From positions 434,001-498,000 of the forward strand of contig CBDFLL010000006.1 of NCBI GenBank assembly GCA_965249205.1: a stretch of 64,000 bases of DNA, in the 5' to 3' direction. The stretch is from JAQBVV01 sp965249205. Lineage in GTDB: Bacteria > Acidobacteriota > Vicinamibacteria > Vicinamibacterales > UBA2999. The translations under genes were made by a program, and so were the position numbers. This document shows positions 36,362 through 46,546 of the stretch, in pieces (positions within the stretch are counted from its first letter, which is position 1; each line of letters starts with the position of its first letter). Below the pieces are notes generated by a model that was not told the DNA's origin, did not search any database, and worked only from the letters and a program-made list of their open reading frames with translations.

Positions 36362-37228
36362 TCAGGTCGAGCGCTTGACCCGCTGCCACTCGTCCTCCAT
36401 CTCTGCCAGCGTCACATCCTGTAGCGATCGGTCGCGCGTCGAGAAGGCCTGCTCCACCGCGTCGAACCGGCGTGTGAACTTGTTGTTGGCGCGCCGGAGC
36501 GCTGCTTCAGGCTCGATGCCAAGCTTGCGCGACAGGTTGGCGATCGCAAACAGCAGGTCGCCCATCTCTTCTTCTGCGCGCGAGAGATCACCTGTTGCAC
36601 CGGACTCGACTTCGTGGCGCACCTCGGCCACCTCTTCCTCGATCTTGTCGACAACATCGGCGGGTTTCGCCCAGTCGAAGCCGACGGCGGCTGCCCTGGC
36701 GCTGATCTCGTACGCGCGCAGTAGCGACGGGAGCGTCCGCGGCACGCCGCTCAGCGTGGTCTTCGGGCGCTCGGTCTCCCCTCCCGCATCCGCGCGTTCT
36801 CGGGACTTGATGCGCTCCCACTGCTGGTTGACCTGGTCCGTGGTGATGGGCGTGTCTCGTGCCTCTCGAGCGAAGACGTGCGGGTGGCGCCGGACCAGCT
36901 TGGCGCATACGCTGTCGATCGCGTCAACGATGGAGAAGTCGCCCGCCTCCTCGCTGATTTGCGCGAGAAATACCATCTCGAAGAGTGCGTCGCCCAGTTC
37001 TTCGCGAAGCTGGGCGGGGGAGACGCTCTCGATCGCCTCCAGTACCTCGTAGGTCTCCTCGAGTACGAACGGGCGAAGCGACGCGAGTGTCTGTTCGCGG
37101 TCCCATGGGCAACCACCAGGGGCGCGAAGCGCGCGCATGATGTCAACGAGTGTGTTAAAGCTGTCGCCAGCAGAGTCAGCGTGTGTTCTGTCGGGCACAT
37201 CGTGCTGCCGGGGCGTCGAGTCGGCCAT
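36362..37228 (-). CDS. mazG: nucleoside triphosphate pyrophosphohydrolase MazG
   Basis: House-cleaning enzyme that hydrolyses NTPs to NMP and pyrophosphate. Two MazG domains: the first with 'GGCPWDREQTLASLRPF', 'EETYEVLEAIES' and 'LREELGDALFEMVFLAQ'; the second with 'EEEVAEVRHEVE' and 'EEEMGDLLFAIANLSRK'. The EExxE and ExxD metal ligands are present in both. The start is placed at ATG 37228 ('MADSTPRQHD'); the 20 codons upstream lack conservation. The end overlaps the nucleotidyltransferase gene by 28 bp. It diverges from the DUF1844 gene across about 35 bp. Confidence 0.93.
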   Translation of the reverse strand: MADSTPRQHDVPDRTHADSAGDSFNTLVDIMRALRAPGGCPWDREQTLASLRPFVLEETYEVLEAIESVSPAQLREELGDALFEMVFLAQISEEAGDFSIVDAIDSVCAKLVRRHPHVFAREARDTPITTDQVNQQWERIKSRERADAGGETERPKTTLSGVPRTLPSLLRAYEISARAAAVGFDWAKPADVVDKIEEEVAEVRHEVESGATGDLSRAEEEMGDLLFAIANLSRKLGIEPEAALRRANNKFTRRFDAVEQAFSTRDRSLQDVTLAEMEDEWQRVKRST

Positions 37229-37263
37229 AGTGGTCTCCGGCGCGTATGCTACCATCGAGATTC

Positions 37264-37605
37264 GTGACCGAACAGACGCAGAGTCCATCCACGACAGAAT
37301 CCGAGGCGGCAGCGATCAACTTTGTCGGATTCGTGCTGTCGCTGGCACATACAGCCGCCGTGCATTTCGGGGACGTGGCGGATCCCTTCAGTGGCGCCAA
37401 GACCGAGGCCAACCTTGTCGCCGCCCAGCAGATGATCGATATCCTTGCGCTTCTGGACCAGAAGACGCGAGGTAATCTGACCGCCGAAGAGCGCCAACTA
37501 CTCGACCAAGTGCTGCTTGAACTGCGCTTGCGCTACGTCGAGGCCCAGAATGCCCCGTCCGAGACGGCGGGTGCCGATCCTGCGTCACGCATCATTCTCC
37601 CTTGA
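37264..37605 (+). CDS. DUF1844 family protein
   Basis: Small protein of unknown function, widespread in Acidobacteriota and deltaproteobacterial lineages. It has the family pattern 'INFVGFVLSLAHTAAVHFGD', then 'NLVAAQQMIDILALLDQKT' and 'LTAEERQLLDQVLLELRLRY'. Start GTG at 37264 is chosen because a TATGCT -10-like box (37245-37250) overlaps the alternative ATG at 37246. The stop overlaps the next start by 4 bases, so it is probably co-transcribed with the hydrolase, ribF and cysS. Confidence 0.85.
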   Translation: MTEQTQSPSTTESEAAAINFVGFVLSLAHTAAVHFGDVADPFSGAKTEANLVAAQQMIDILALLDQKTRGNLTAEERQLLDQVLLELRLRYVEAQNAPSETAGADPASRIILP

Positions 37606-38417
37606 GCCCAGATCGCAGTCAGGGCACGACCCTTCCTGCGAGGATTACATTCCTCGGCACCGGCACGTCGTCGGGGGTGCCGATGATCGGCTGCACCTGT
37701 GCGGTGTGCCAATCGACCGATCCGCGCGACCGCCGGCTCCGCCCATCCATTCATGTGGAGGTTCCCGAGCGGGCATCCATCCTCGTGGACACGACCCCAG
37801 ACCTGCGACAGCAGGCGCTACTGCACCGGATCACACGTCTCGATGCGGTCCTCTTCACGCACAGCCACGCCGATCACATCCTTGGTCTCGACGATATCCG
37901 CTCGTTCAATTTCATCCAGCAAGCGCCGGTACCCTGCTACGCGACGCCGGAGGTGTGGGAGAACATCCGGCAGATGTTTCGGTACGTGTTCGACGCCGCA
38001 CCGCGGCAGGGCGGTGGGATTCCGAAGGTGGTCGCCCACGATATCGACGGTCCGTTCACGGTCGCCGGTGTCCACGTGGTGCCGGTGCCTCTGTGGCACG
38101 GGCCGCTGCCGATTCTCGGATTCCGATTCGGCAGCGTCGCGTATCTGACCGACTGCAGCGCCATTCCCGAGGAGTCGTGGTCACTGGTCGCGGGCGTTGA
38201 TACGCTGGTGATCGATGCCCTCCGTGATCGAAAACATTCCACCCACTTTACGGTCGCCGAGGCGCTTGAGGCGATCGAGCGCATCGCGCCGCGCCGCGCC
38301 TATCTGACGCATATGGCGCACGATCTGGGCCACGCGGGCACGAGCGCGCGCATGCCTGCGGGCGTCGAACCGGCTTATGATGGTCTCGTGCTGGACGCCA
38401 CCGTCAACGCGTCGTAG
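37602..38417 (+). CDS. PhnP-like metallo-beta-lactamase fold hydrolase
   Basis: 271 residues. N-terminal 'ITFLGTGTSSGVPMIGC' with two Cys ('GCTCAVC'), the metal-binding 'FTHSHADHILGLDD', further ligands in 'YLTDCSAIPEESW' and the C-terminal His in 'YLTHMAHDLGH'. These match the PhnP/YycJ-type phosphodiesterase branch. TTG start at 37602 overlaps the DUF1844 stop. No phosphonate genes are nearby, so the true substrate is unknown. Confidence 0.85.
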   Translation: MSPDRSQGTTLPARITFLGTGTSSGVPMIGCTCAVCQSTDPRDRRLRPSIHVEVPERASILVDTTPDLRQQALLHRITRLDAVLFTHSHADHILGLDDIRSFNFIQQAPVPCYATPEVWENIRQMFRYVFDAAPRQGGGIPKVVAHDIDGPFTVAGVHVVPVPLWHGPLPILGFRFGSVAYLTDCSAIPEESWSLVAGVDTLVIDALRDRKHSTHFTVAEALEAIERIAPRRAYLTHMAHDLGHAGTSARMPAGVEPAYDGLVLDATVNAS

Positions 38418-38422
38418 CCTGC

Positions 38423-39361
38423 ATGGACGTCCTGCACTTTCCCGATTCCCAGCGCCCACCCTGGTTGGTGCAGCCGGTGCTGGCGCTTGGCAATTTTGAC
38501 GGCCTGCATCGGGGGCATCTCAAAGTCATCGAGCGCGTCAAACGGGGCGCCGCCGAGCGCGGTGGCATCGCCATGGCGATGACGTTCGACCCCCACCCTC
38601 CTCGCGTGCTCCGTCCCGACAAAGCGCCGCCCCTGCTGATGACGCACGAGCAGCGCCTTGAGGGACTGGATCGAGCCGGCATCCACTGCGTCGCCGTGGT
38701 GCAGTTCACGCTCGACCTTTCGCGGTGGGACCCGGAGATGTTCGTCCAGACCGTGCTCGTGGACTGGTTGCGCGTTGCAGAGGTGTGGGTCGGCGGAAAT
38801 TTTCTCTTCGGCCACGAGCGCAGCGGCAACTTCACGCTGCTGCGTTCGCTCGGCCAACGATACGGGTTTCGGGCGGAGAAGATCGACCCGGTACGATACA
38901 AAGAGTTTGTGGTCAGCAGCACCCGCATCCGTCGCCTGGTGTCGGAAGGCCGCATGGATGAGGCCGCAGCCTTGCTCGGTCATCCGTACTGCCTCCCTGG
39001 GACAATCGTAGAGGGCCGCCGTCGTGGCCGCGAGATCGGGTTTCCTACCGCGAATCTGCAGACCAGCAACGAGTTGATCCCGCCCAAGGGGGTGTACGCG
39101 ACCACGCTGACGGTTGACGGTGTTGTGCACGCGGCGATGACCAACATCGGCGTCAACCCCACGTTTGGCGACAGCACTGCGGCCAGTGTTGAGACGCACG
39201 TACTCCGATTCGACGGCGATCTCTACGGTCGGCAGGTGCAGCTTGGGTTTGTACAGTGGTTGCGCGACGAGCGACGTTTCGACGACGTCGATGGATTGAA
39301 GGCGCAGATCGAGGCGGACCGCCGAAGTGCCGAGCGACTATTTACACGGCTGTCAGTGTGA
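38423..39361 (+). CDS. ribF: bifunctional riboflavin kinase/FAD synthetase
   Basis: Converts riboflavin to FMN and FAD. The 312 residues comprise an N-terminal nucleotidyltransferase domain ('LALGNFDGLHRGHLKVIERV', 'FDPHPPRVL', 'VWVGGNFLFGHERSGN', 'VVSSTRIRRLVSEGRM') and a C-terminal kinase domain ('GREIGFPTANL', 'KGVYATTLTVDG', 'NIGVNPTFGD', 'VETHVLRFDGDLYG'). It is 5 bp behind the hydrolase and overlaps cysS by 4 bases. Confidence 0.96.
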   Translation: MDVLHFPDSQRPPWLVQPVLALGNFDGLHRGHLKVIERVKRGAAERGGIAMAMTFDPHPPRVLRPDKAPPLLMTHEQRLEGLDRAGIHCVAVVQFTLDLSRWDPEMFVQTVLVDWLRVAEVWVGGNFLFGHERSGNFTLLRSLGQRYGFRAEKIDPVRYKEFVVSSTRIRRLVSEGRMDEAAALLGHPYCLPGTIVEGRRRGREIGFPTANLQTSNELIPPKGVYATTLTVDGVVHAAMTNIGVNPTFGDSTAASVETHVLRFDGDLYGRQVQLGFVQWLRDERRFDDVDGLKAQIEADRRSAERLFTRLSV

Positions 39362-40803
39362 CGGCTGACCACCAATCTGTGACCGTGCCTATGCATCTGT
39401 ACAACACGCTCACACGCCAGGAGGAGCCGTTTGCGCCGTTGCGCGACAACACCGTGCGCATGTACGCGTGCGGACCAACGGTGTATGCGCGCGCGCATGT
39501 CGGCAACTTCCGGACGTTCGTCTGCCTGGACGTGCTGCGCCGCACGCTCAAGTATGTGTGTGGCCACCAGGTGCGGCAGGCGATGAACTACACCGATGTC
39601 GACGACAAGACGATCGCCGGTGCGCAGGCGGCGAGCGCGTCGCTTCGCGTGTACACAGAGCCCTGGATTCAGGCGTTTCGGGAAGACATGGCCCAGCTTG
39701 GCGTCGAGACGCCCGAGGAAACGCCCCGCGCGACCGACGAAGGCAACCTGCGTGCCATGAGTGATCTGATCGTCGCACTCGAGCGCAACGGCCACACTTA
39801 TCGCCGCGACGGCTCGATCTACTTCAAGATTTCGACGTTGCCGCAGTACGGCAAACTTGCGCGACTCGACCGCGAGGGCATGCAGGATGGTGCTCGCGTG
39901 GACGCCGATGAGTACTCGAAAGACGACCCGCGCGACTTCGTGCTGTGGAAGGCGTCGAAGCCGGGCGAGCCCACCTGGGATTTGGGCACTGGCGCTGGCC
40001 GGCCTGGCTGGCACATCGAGTGTTCCGCTATGGCACTGCGGCTCCTCGGCGAGCCGCCGATCGATATTCATGCCGGCGGCGTCGATCTGATTTTCCCGCA
40101 CCACGAGAACGAAATCGCGCAGAGCGAGGGGGCCACCAAGCAGCCGTTCGCGTGTGTCTGGGTGCATGTCGAGCATCTGTTCGTTGATGGCGGCAAGATG
40201 TCGAAGTCACTCGGCAATGTCTACACGTTGGCCGAAGTTGCGGCACGTGGGCATCGGGCGTCGGCGCTGCGATACCTGCTGCTGTCGTCTCATTACCGGA
40301 AGCAGCTGAACTTCACGTGGATCGGCATGGACCAGGCGGAGGAGGCGGTTCGGCGAATCGTCGATTTCCGTGAGCGCTTGGATACCGTCACCGGCGACGG
40401 CGCCCATCCACACGTGCTCGAAGTCGTGGAGCAGGCCCGGCAGGCATTCACGTCTGCCCTTCAGCACGACCTCAATACGGCAGCGGCGCTGGCTGTCGTG
40501 TTCGATCTCGTGCGCGATCTGAATGCCGCCATCGACGCCGGGGAGATGTCGGCCTCCGACGCCGACGCCGCGCGGCACGTGATGGACGACTGCGACCGGG
40601 TGCTGGGCGTGGTCAGCTTGCGGCAGGCCGAGGATGCGCAGCCACCGGTGGACGTCGAGGAGATCGACCGGCTGATCGAGGAGCGCCGCCTCGCTCGTCA
40701 ACGGCGTGATTTCGCCGCGTCAGACCGCATTCGTGACGAGTTGGCCGAGCGGGGGGTGCTGCTCGAGGACAAGCCAGACGGCACGCGCTGGAAGAAGAAG
40801 TAG
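39358..40803 (+). CDS. cysS: cysteinyl-tRNA synthetase
   Basis: Class I synthetase that charges tRNA-Cys; the tRNA-Cys gene lies 900 bp downstream. Zinc ligands and HIGH region in 'YACGPTVYARAHVGN', 'GWHIECSAM', 'GGVDLIFPHHENE' and 'KMSKSLGN'. About 470-480 residues, the normal length. The start is either GTG 39358, overlapping the ribF stop as GTGA, or ATG 39391 ('MHLYNTLTRQEEPF'), which fits the family N-terminus better. Confidence 0.96.
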   Translation: MTADHQSVTVPMHLYNTLTRQEEPFAPLRDNTVRMYACGPTVYARAHVGNFRTFVCLDVLRRTLKYVCGHQVRQAMNYTDVDDKTIAGAQAASASLRVYTEPWIQAFREDMAQLGVETPEETPRATDEGNLRAMSDLIVALERNGHTYRRDGSIYFKISTLPQYGKLARLDREGMQDGARVDADEYSKDDPRDFVLWKASKPGEPTWDLGTGAGRPGWHIECSAMALRLLGEPPIDIHAGGVDLIFPHHENEIAQSEGATKQPFACVWVHVEHLFVDGGKMSKSLGNVYTLAEVAARGHRASALRYLLLSSHYRKQLNFTWIGMDQAEEAVRRIVDFRERLDTVTGDGAHPHVLEVVEQARQAFTSALQHDLNTAAALAVVFDLVRDLNAAIDAGEMSASDADAARHVMDDCDRVLGVVSLRQAEDAQPPVDVEEIDRLIEERRLARQRRDFAASDRIRDELAERGVLLEDKPDGTRWKKK

Positions 40804-40866
40804 GCAGCTTCGCGCCGGCTTCATGACCTCCCGGCGGGTCCTGTCCGAGGACAGCCCAACCGTGCC

Positions 40867-41021
40867 CAGTCACCGGCCCTGAGACGCGGCACCCCCTCTG
40901 CAAACCGGCTCCGCTCGCATTTCAGACGGATATAGGAGGGAGCATCTTGCCTCGCGTCGCGGCTGGCGCCAGCCCTACGGTTTGCGCCGGAGGTGCCCCG
41001 TCTCACGGCCGGTGGTGACTG
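40867..41021. repeat. 155-bp long inverted repeat (MITE-like or structured RNA)
   Basis: Between cysS and yraN. The left arm (40867-40907) begins CAGTCACCGGCCCTGAGACG and the right arm (40978-41021) is its near-complement (cgtctcacggccggtggtga at 40999-41018), about 41-44 bases per arm with few mismatches, enclosing 70 bases. The loop has its own palindrome GGCTGGCGCCAGCC. No convincing coding potential. It could be a miniature inverted-repeat element, an RNA gene or an exceptionally long terminator. A terminator is less likely because no T-run follows on either strand. Confidence 0.7.
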
Positions 41022-41103
41022 CTGAGCCCCGTCCGCAGCCACCCGCAGGGAGGTTGCAAGACCGGCACGAGTTGTGGCGCAGGACTTGCGGGTGTTCTCG
41101 GCC

Positions 41104-41469
41104 ATGGCTGCGGATGGTCGTCAAAATCTCGGGAAAGCGGGCGAGGAACTGGCGTGTGGCGAGTTGGTGCGCCGCGGGTACGCGATTCTTGAGCGCCGCT
41201 ATCGCACGCGGTACGGCGAAATCGATATCATCGCGCGCGCCGATGAGACGCTGGTGTTCATCGAGGTCAAGGCGAGGGCGGGAGATCGGTATGGTGGCAG
41301 TCTGGCGGCGGTCACGGCGCGGAAGCAGCAGCAGATCATCAGGGTGGCGCTCGACTTCCTCGTGCGGGAGCGCATATTGGACCGGCCGTGTCGTTTCGAC
41401 GTGGTGACCGTAGATTTCAACGAGGGGAAGCCGCGCATCGAGGTCTACCCGCACGCCTTCACGGCGTAG
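41104..41469 (+). CDS. yraN: YraN/UPF0102 endonuclease-fold protein
   Basis: Small conserved protein with a restriction-endonuclease-like fold and unknown role. Family blocks: 'LGKAGEELACGELVRRGYAI', 'LERRYRTRYGEIDIIARADE' and 'TLVFIEVKARAGDRYGG' (the E-x-K core). ATG at 41104 is chosen to match the usual N-terminus; GTG at 41074 would add 10 residues. About 121 residues. Confidence 0.88.
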   Translation: MAADGRQNLGKAGEELACGELVRRGYAILERRYRTRYGEIDIIARADETLVFIEVKARAGDRYGGSLAAVTARKQQQIIRVALDFLVRERILDRPCRFDVVTVDFNEGKPRIEVYPHAFTA

Positions 41470-41485
41470 CTGCCACGGCGGTAAA

Positions 41486-42985
<1,500 letters not shown>

Positions 42986-43007
42986 GCCCGCCCTCGTGGA
43001 TGCTAGT

Positions 43008-43241
43008 TCAGAGCGCGCGTTCTTTCCAAGCGATCAGTGCGTGGTCCAAGTCCTGGCGGTCTATCCAGATGCGCCGGAGCCTTGGAGGTCGAATTACCGG
43101 GAGGTCGCCTGCCGCAATCAAGTCACGTAGGGTCCATTCGGAGATCCCGTATTCTAGGGCGGCCGTCTTGATGCCCAGCAGACGACATCGTCTGCGGTCG
43201 CCCGACTTTTCAGAGCTCTCGTTCGCTCCCCGGTCCCTCAA
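43008..43241 (-). CDS. excisionase-like helix-turn-helix protein
   Basis: 77 residues with a MerR/AlpA-type HTH: 'LLGIKTAALEYGISEWTLRD' then 'LIAAGDLPVIRPPRLRRIWI' and 'DRQDLDHALIAWKER'. Size, position directly upstream of the integrase and orientation fit a recombination directionality factor or regulator of the element. Confidence 0.75.
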   Translation of the reverse strand: MRDRGANESSEKSGDRRRCRLLGIKTAALEYGISEWTLRDLIAAGDLPVIRPPRLRRIWIDRQDLDHALIAWKERAL

Positions 43242-43295
43242 CTCAAACCTCCACTCAGGCGAACCTCGACGCGGCGAAGGTGTCTACGTTCCATG

Positions 43296-44084
43296 TCATG
43301 GTGTGGAGGCCGACGGAAATCCGTTCACGTTGGCCCAGGACGTGGTTTCGGGGGCTGGGTTCCGACGACCCCGGAGAGCGAGTACTCGGCACGAAGGCCG
43401 GCAGTGTCGCTGGCTGTTCCGACTTGGCGTAAACGGGCGACCGCACCCGGCGCACACGGGCGAGGGCGTCGTGTTAACGCTTGGTAACGCCTGGGACGGG
43501 CGATCAGGCGTCATCATGGCCTCTCGGTGGCCCTCACCGTCCGGCCTCCATGGACAGCCCCCAAGCAAGCAGTAATGGCCGCCTTGGCACAACGGGGGAC
43601 CACTGGTCCGATTCGACCCCACATTTTCGGCCCCGATGGGACGCGCACGGGATTGAACATCCCGGTCGCTCCCGCGTTTCCGCTTCTCGATGAATCTATC
43701 CAGGTCTTCTGGGTCCAAGAGCACCCGGCGCAGCGTTGTCCGCTGGCGTGCTCCTTCCTGTGGGCGGAGCGGCGGGAGTTCCACGGTAGGCACGAGCCCG
43801 GTGATTACGTAATCGCGCAGCGACCAGTAGCTCAGCGAAAGATACGCGGCGGCCTGATGAAGGTTCAGCAGCCTGGGCAAGACGGCTGGAGTCCTACACA
43901 GGCCCGCGCGTTGGACTGTCACTGGAACGCTCCCTGCTTGCGGCGGGTCAGTGAAGTCAGTGAAATCGGTCGTTTCGTATCTCTGTTCCCTCCTGCCCCT
44001 GAATAGAGGTCGGTCCCCAATGCAAAAGCACGCACGCGCGAACAGAGTTGGCGGATGGGTGACATCACTGACATCACCGATCAC
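43296..44084 (-). CDS. HTH plus zinc-knuckle two-module element protein
   Basis: 262 residues. The middle has an excisionase-type HTH ('LLNLHQAAAYLSLSYWSLRD', 'RRVLLDPEDLDRFIEKRKR'). The C-terminal part has a CxxC...HCxxxC cluster ('VCAGCGRPFTPSRNSQRHC', 'RPSCRVLALRGRR') resembling a small zinc finger. The N-terminal 60 residues are not conserved-looking. GTG start at 44084 overlaps the helicase stop by 11 bases. It may be two genes fused by a lost stop: an internal ATG-ATG ('MMTPDRPSQAL') precedes the zinc part. Confidence 0.6.
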   Translation of the reverse strand: MIGDVSDVTHPPTLFARACFCIGDRPLFRGRREQRYETTDFTDFTDPPQAGSVPVTVQRAGLCRTPAVLPRLLNLHQAAAYLSLSYWSLRDYVITGLVPTVELPPLRPQEGARQRTTLRRVLLDPEDLDRFIEKRKRGSDRDVQSRARPIGAENVGSNRTSGPPLCQGGHYCLLGGCPWRPDGEGHREAMMTPDRPSQALPSVNTTPSPVCAGCGRPFTPSRNSQRHCRPSCRVLALRGRRNPAPETTSWANVNGFPSASTP

Positions 44085-45481
44085 CCCGATCCCACGACGA
44101 TGAAGTGAACTCGCGTGCCGCGGTCAGGCGATCTCCCACGGAGAGTTCGGATTGGCCGTAGACAACCTGCCGGCGACCGTCAATATGCCAGAGCCCGTCC
44201 TTGGCGTCTGGGTTTCTTTGAGGAACGTATCCGGCGATTTCCATTCGGTGCGGAATCTGCCGGGCGTTCTTTCGATCGCGTAGCCACTCGCTAAGTCCCG
44301 TCGTCGCAGGTCCGGCTATGTCTGCAAGGGTGATCACCCTCGGGCGGCCGAGTCTCTCAAGCGCGTCGGCGAGTTCGGCGTCTTCAGGTGCACGGTCGGC
44401 ATCCACCACGTCCCAGAATGCGGGCGTCTTCGGAGGTGGTGCCTTTGGGTTGAAGTTCGAAAGGTCGTATTGGGCCAGGAACGCCGCAACGTGCTGGTCG
44501 CCTTCGCTGGCGTACCAGCCGTACATGTTCCCCCAGTACTCGGGGGCAAATTCTTCCCTCGTTCGGTTTGACCACGCAACGTAGTGTCGCCGGTCATCAG
44601 CCGGGAGATACAGGCCACTCGTCTTATGGTTCGTCGTAATGATGACGCCACGCACGTTCCAGGCTGCGTACTCGCGTAAGTTCTTTTCGTCGACCCGTAG
44701 GACGTCTGGAGGCGCGGCTGTGTAGGTCTTGGTGTGCTCGTAGAAGCTATAGCGATCCATCTTCCCAAGATCGCGCGCCTCACTTACCCGAAGGATGACC
44801 GATTTGACGAACCCATTGAAGCGCCCGGTTAGATGCCCCGGCGACACTTCGACAAAATTCCACGCTCCGATCGCAGCTTTGACGGGCTCGAGGAGTGTGT
44901 CTTTTCCAATACCCTGCGAACCGCCGAGCACCAGTGCGTGATTGATCTTCTCCTGTGGTCGCTGGACTCGATGGGCCAGCCACTTGACGATGTGCTCAGC
45001 ATCGTCGGGGTACACGTGATGGAGATGTTTGAGCCAGCGGTCGGCCTGGCGGGAATCCCCAGGCTCGATCTGCGGTGGGCGATATAGGTTGAAGCAGGCG
45101 CACCCAAGCCGCTTGATCCAGCCACCTTCTGACACAAGTCGGTCACGAATTAGCATCGGCGAGCCAGGGGCCCAGGTCATTTGATCGACCGGACGGTTTC
45201 GGTCGAGCCAGGTGCTGGCTTTGATCGTCTTGGGCCGCCCCTCGTCATCTAGAGACGGCTGTCCGTTGGCGCCGGTGAGCGGGATAGGCGGGATACGCGC
45301 ATTGACGCTGGCGGCCGGCCATAGCTCTCCGCTGGGCGTGAAGACGTAGACGTGCATCGGCATGTAGGCGTAGAAGTCTCCAGGCCCGACGGCCTTGCCA
45401 AGAAGCTTTCTGGCACCTGCGGGTAAGCGCCGCTGGGCATCCGCCTCATGGGCGGCGCCCGGTCGGATGTCGTAGTCGGCT

Positions 45482-46525
45482 CGTGCTTATCCGGTTGTTT
45501 CAGCAAGCCACCACCGGTAGTGTATCGGCGTGGCGCGCCCGTCGTTTCCGAAGAATCTCCGGGAGTTTCAGCGGCAATTTGCGACCGCCGAGGCCTGTCA
45601 GGACTACTTGGCGGCGTGCCGCTGGCCGGACGGCTTTGTGTGTCCCCGGTGCCGGCACGCGCGCGGCTATCGCCTGACCACACACCGGCGCTGGCAATGT
45701 GCGGCGTGCCGGTATCAGGTGTCGCTGACCGCCGGGACGATTCTCCACAACACGAAGACGCCGCTCCTGGTGTGGTTCTGGGCGGCCTATTTGACGGTTA
45801 CCGACAAGCGGGGCCTCTCGGCGCTCCTGCTGCAGCGGCAGTTGGGCCTGCGGCGGTACGAAACGGCGTGGCTGCTGTTGCACAAGCTGCGGCGCGCGAT
45901 GGTGAACGCGGGGCGGGAGCCCTTGTACGGCGACGTGGAGATCGATGACACCTGGGTGGGCGCGCCCCAGGCCGGCCTGCGCGGCAGTCGCCAACTCAAG
46001 GGGCGGAAAGCCGCGCTGGTGCTGGTGGCGGTGGAACGACGCGGGGATCGGTCGGGTCGGGTCCGCATGTCCGTGATCCCGAACTTCAAACAATCGACGA
46101 TGCTCGCGTTCGTCACTCACCACATTGCGCCGGGGGCGACGGTCTACACCGACGGGCTGAAAAGTTTCGATGGGCTCCAGGCCGCTGACGTGAGACACGT
46201 CGCCCGCCCGCAACCGATCCGGAGCGCCCTGCACAGGGGGGTGCCCTCCGTCGTGCCTTTGGCCGACCGCGTCATCGGCAATTGCCAACAGTGGTTGATT
46301 GGCACGCACCACGGCGTCAGCAAGGCGCAACTACAGGTCTACCTCGATGAGTTCGTGTTTCGGCACAATCGGCGGCGGCACCCGATGGCCGCCTTTCAGA
46401 CCCTGCTGGGCCTGGGGACCGGACGGACGCCCACGCCCGCCCGACGGATTCGCGGCGCGCAGGACGTGCGCCCCCCAGGCTGATCGCAAGATATAGGGGT
46501 TAGCTGAAACAACCGGATAAGCACG
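45482..46525 (+). mobile_element. IS1595-family insertion sequence
   Basis: 1044 bp with perfect 23-bp terminal inverted repeats (CGTGCTTATCCGGTTGTTTC... at the left, its complement at the right). It is flanked by the 8-bp direct duplication AGTCGGCT at 45474-45481 and 46526-46533, the duplication length expected for this family. Exact ends and an intact transposase imply recent insertion. Confidence 0.93.
45530..46483 (+). CDS. IS1595-family transposase
   Basis: 317 residues. N-terminal zinc ribbon 'CPRCRHARGYRLTTHRRWQC' followed by 'AACRYQVSLTAGTILHNTKT', then an ISXO2-like DDE domain with 'GDVEIDDTWVG', 'VYTDGLKSFDGL' and 'VYLDEFVFRHNRRRHPMAAF'. Both zinc CxxC pairs and the catalytic residues are in place. 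Confidence 0.93.
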   Translation: MARPSFPKNLREFQRQFATAEACQDYLAACRWPDGFVCPRCRHARGYRLTTHRRWQCAACRYQVSLTAGTILHNTKTPLLVWFWAAYLTVTDKRGLSALLLQRQLGLRRYETAWLLLHKLRRAMVNAGREPLYGDVEIDDTWVGAPQAGLRGSRQLKGRKAALVLVAVERRGDRSGRVRMSVIPNFKQSTMLAFVTHHIAPGATVYTDGLKSFDGLQAADVRHVARPQPIRSALHRGVPSVVPLADRVIGNCQQWLIGTHHGVSKAQLQVYLDEFVFRHNRRRHPMAAFQTLLGLGTGRTPTPARRIRGAQDVRPPG

Positions 46526-46546
46526 AGTCGGCTATCGTTTTCTTCT

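Larger units (their letters stand above)
33783..36389 (-). pseudogene. nucleotidyltransferase family protein (PF14907-like) interrupted by an IS
   Basis: Uncharacterised nucleotidyltransferase family often found near lasso and other RiPP clusters. Key block 'VIALKGAHLAQVVYP' then 'LTLRDMEDIDLLVPREHLQR' (the D-x-D type metal site) and 'IEIHWTITPPNE'. The frame runs 36389-35142 and ends in IS sequence. Removing the IS at 33858-35152 and one CTAG restores the tail: 'TVGLLDRRPALQEPAERRQR', 'LRRWLSER', stop at 33783. Only about 25 residues are lost, so the protein may still fold. The 5' end overlaps mazG by 28 bp; ATG at about 36311 is an alternative start. It converges on the PqqD-like gene. Confidence 0.75.
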
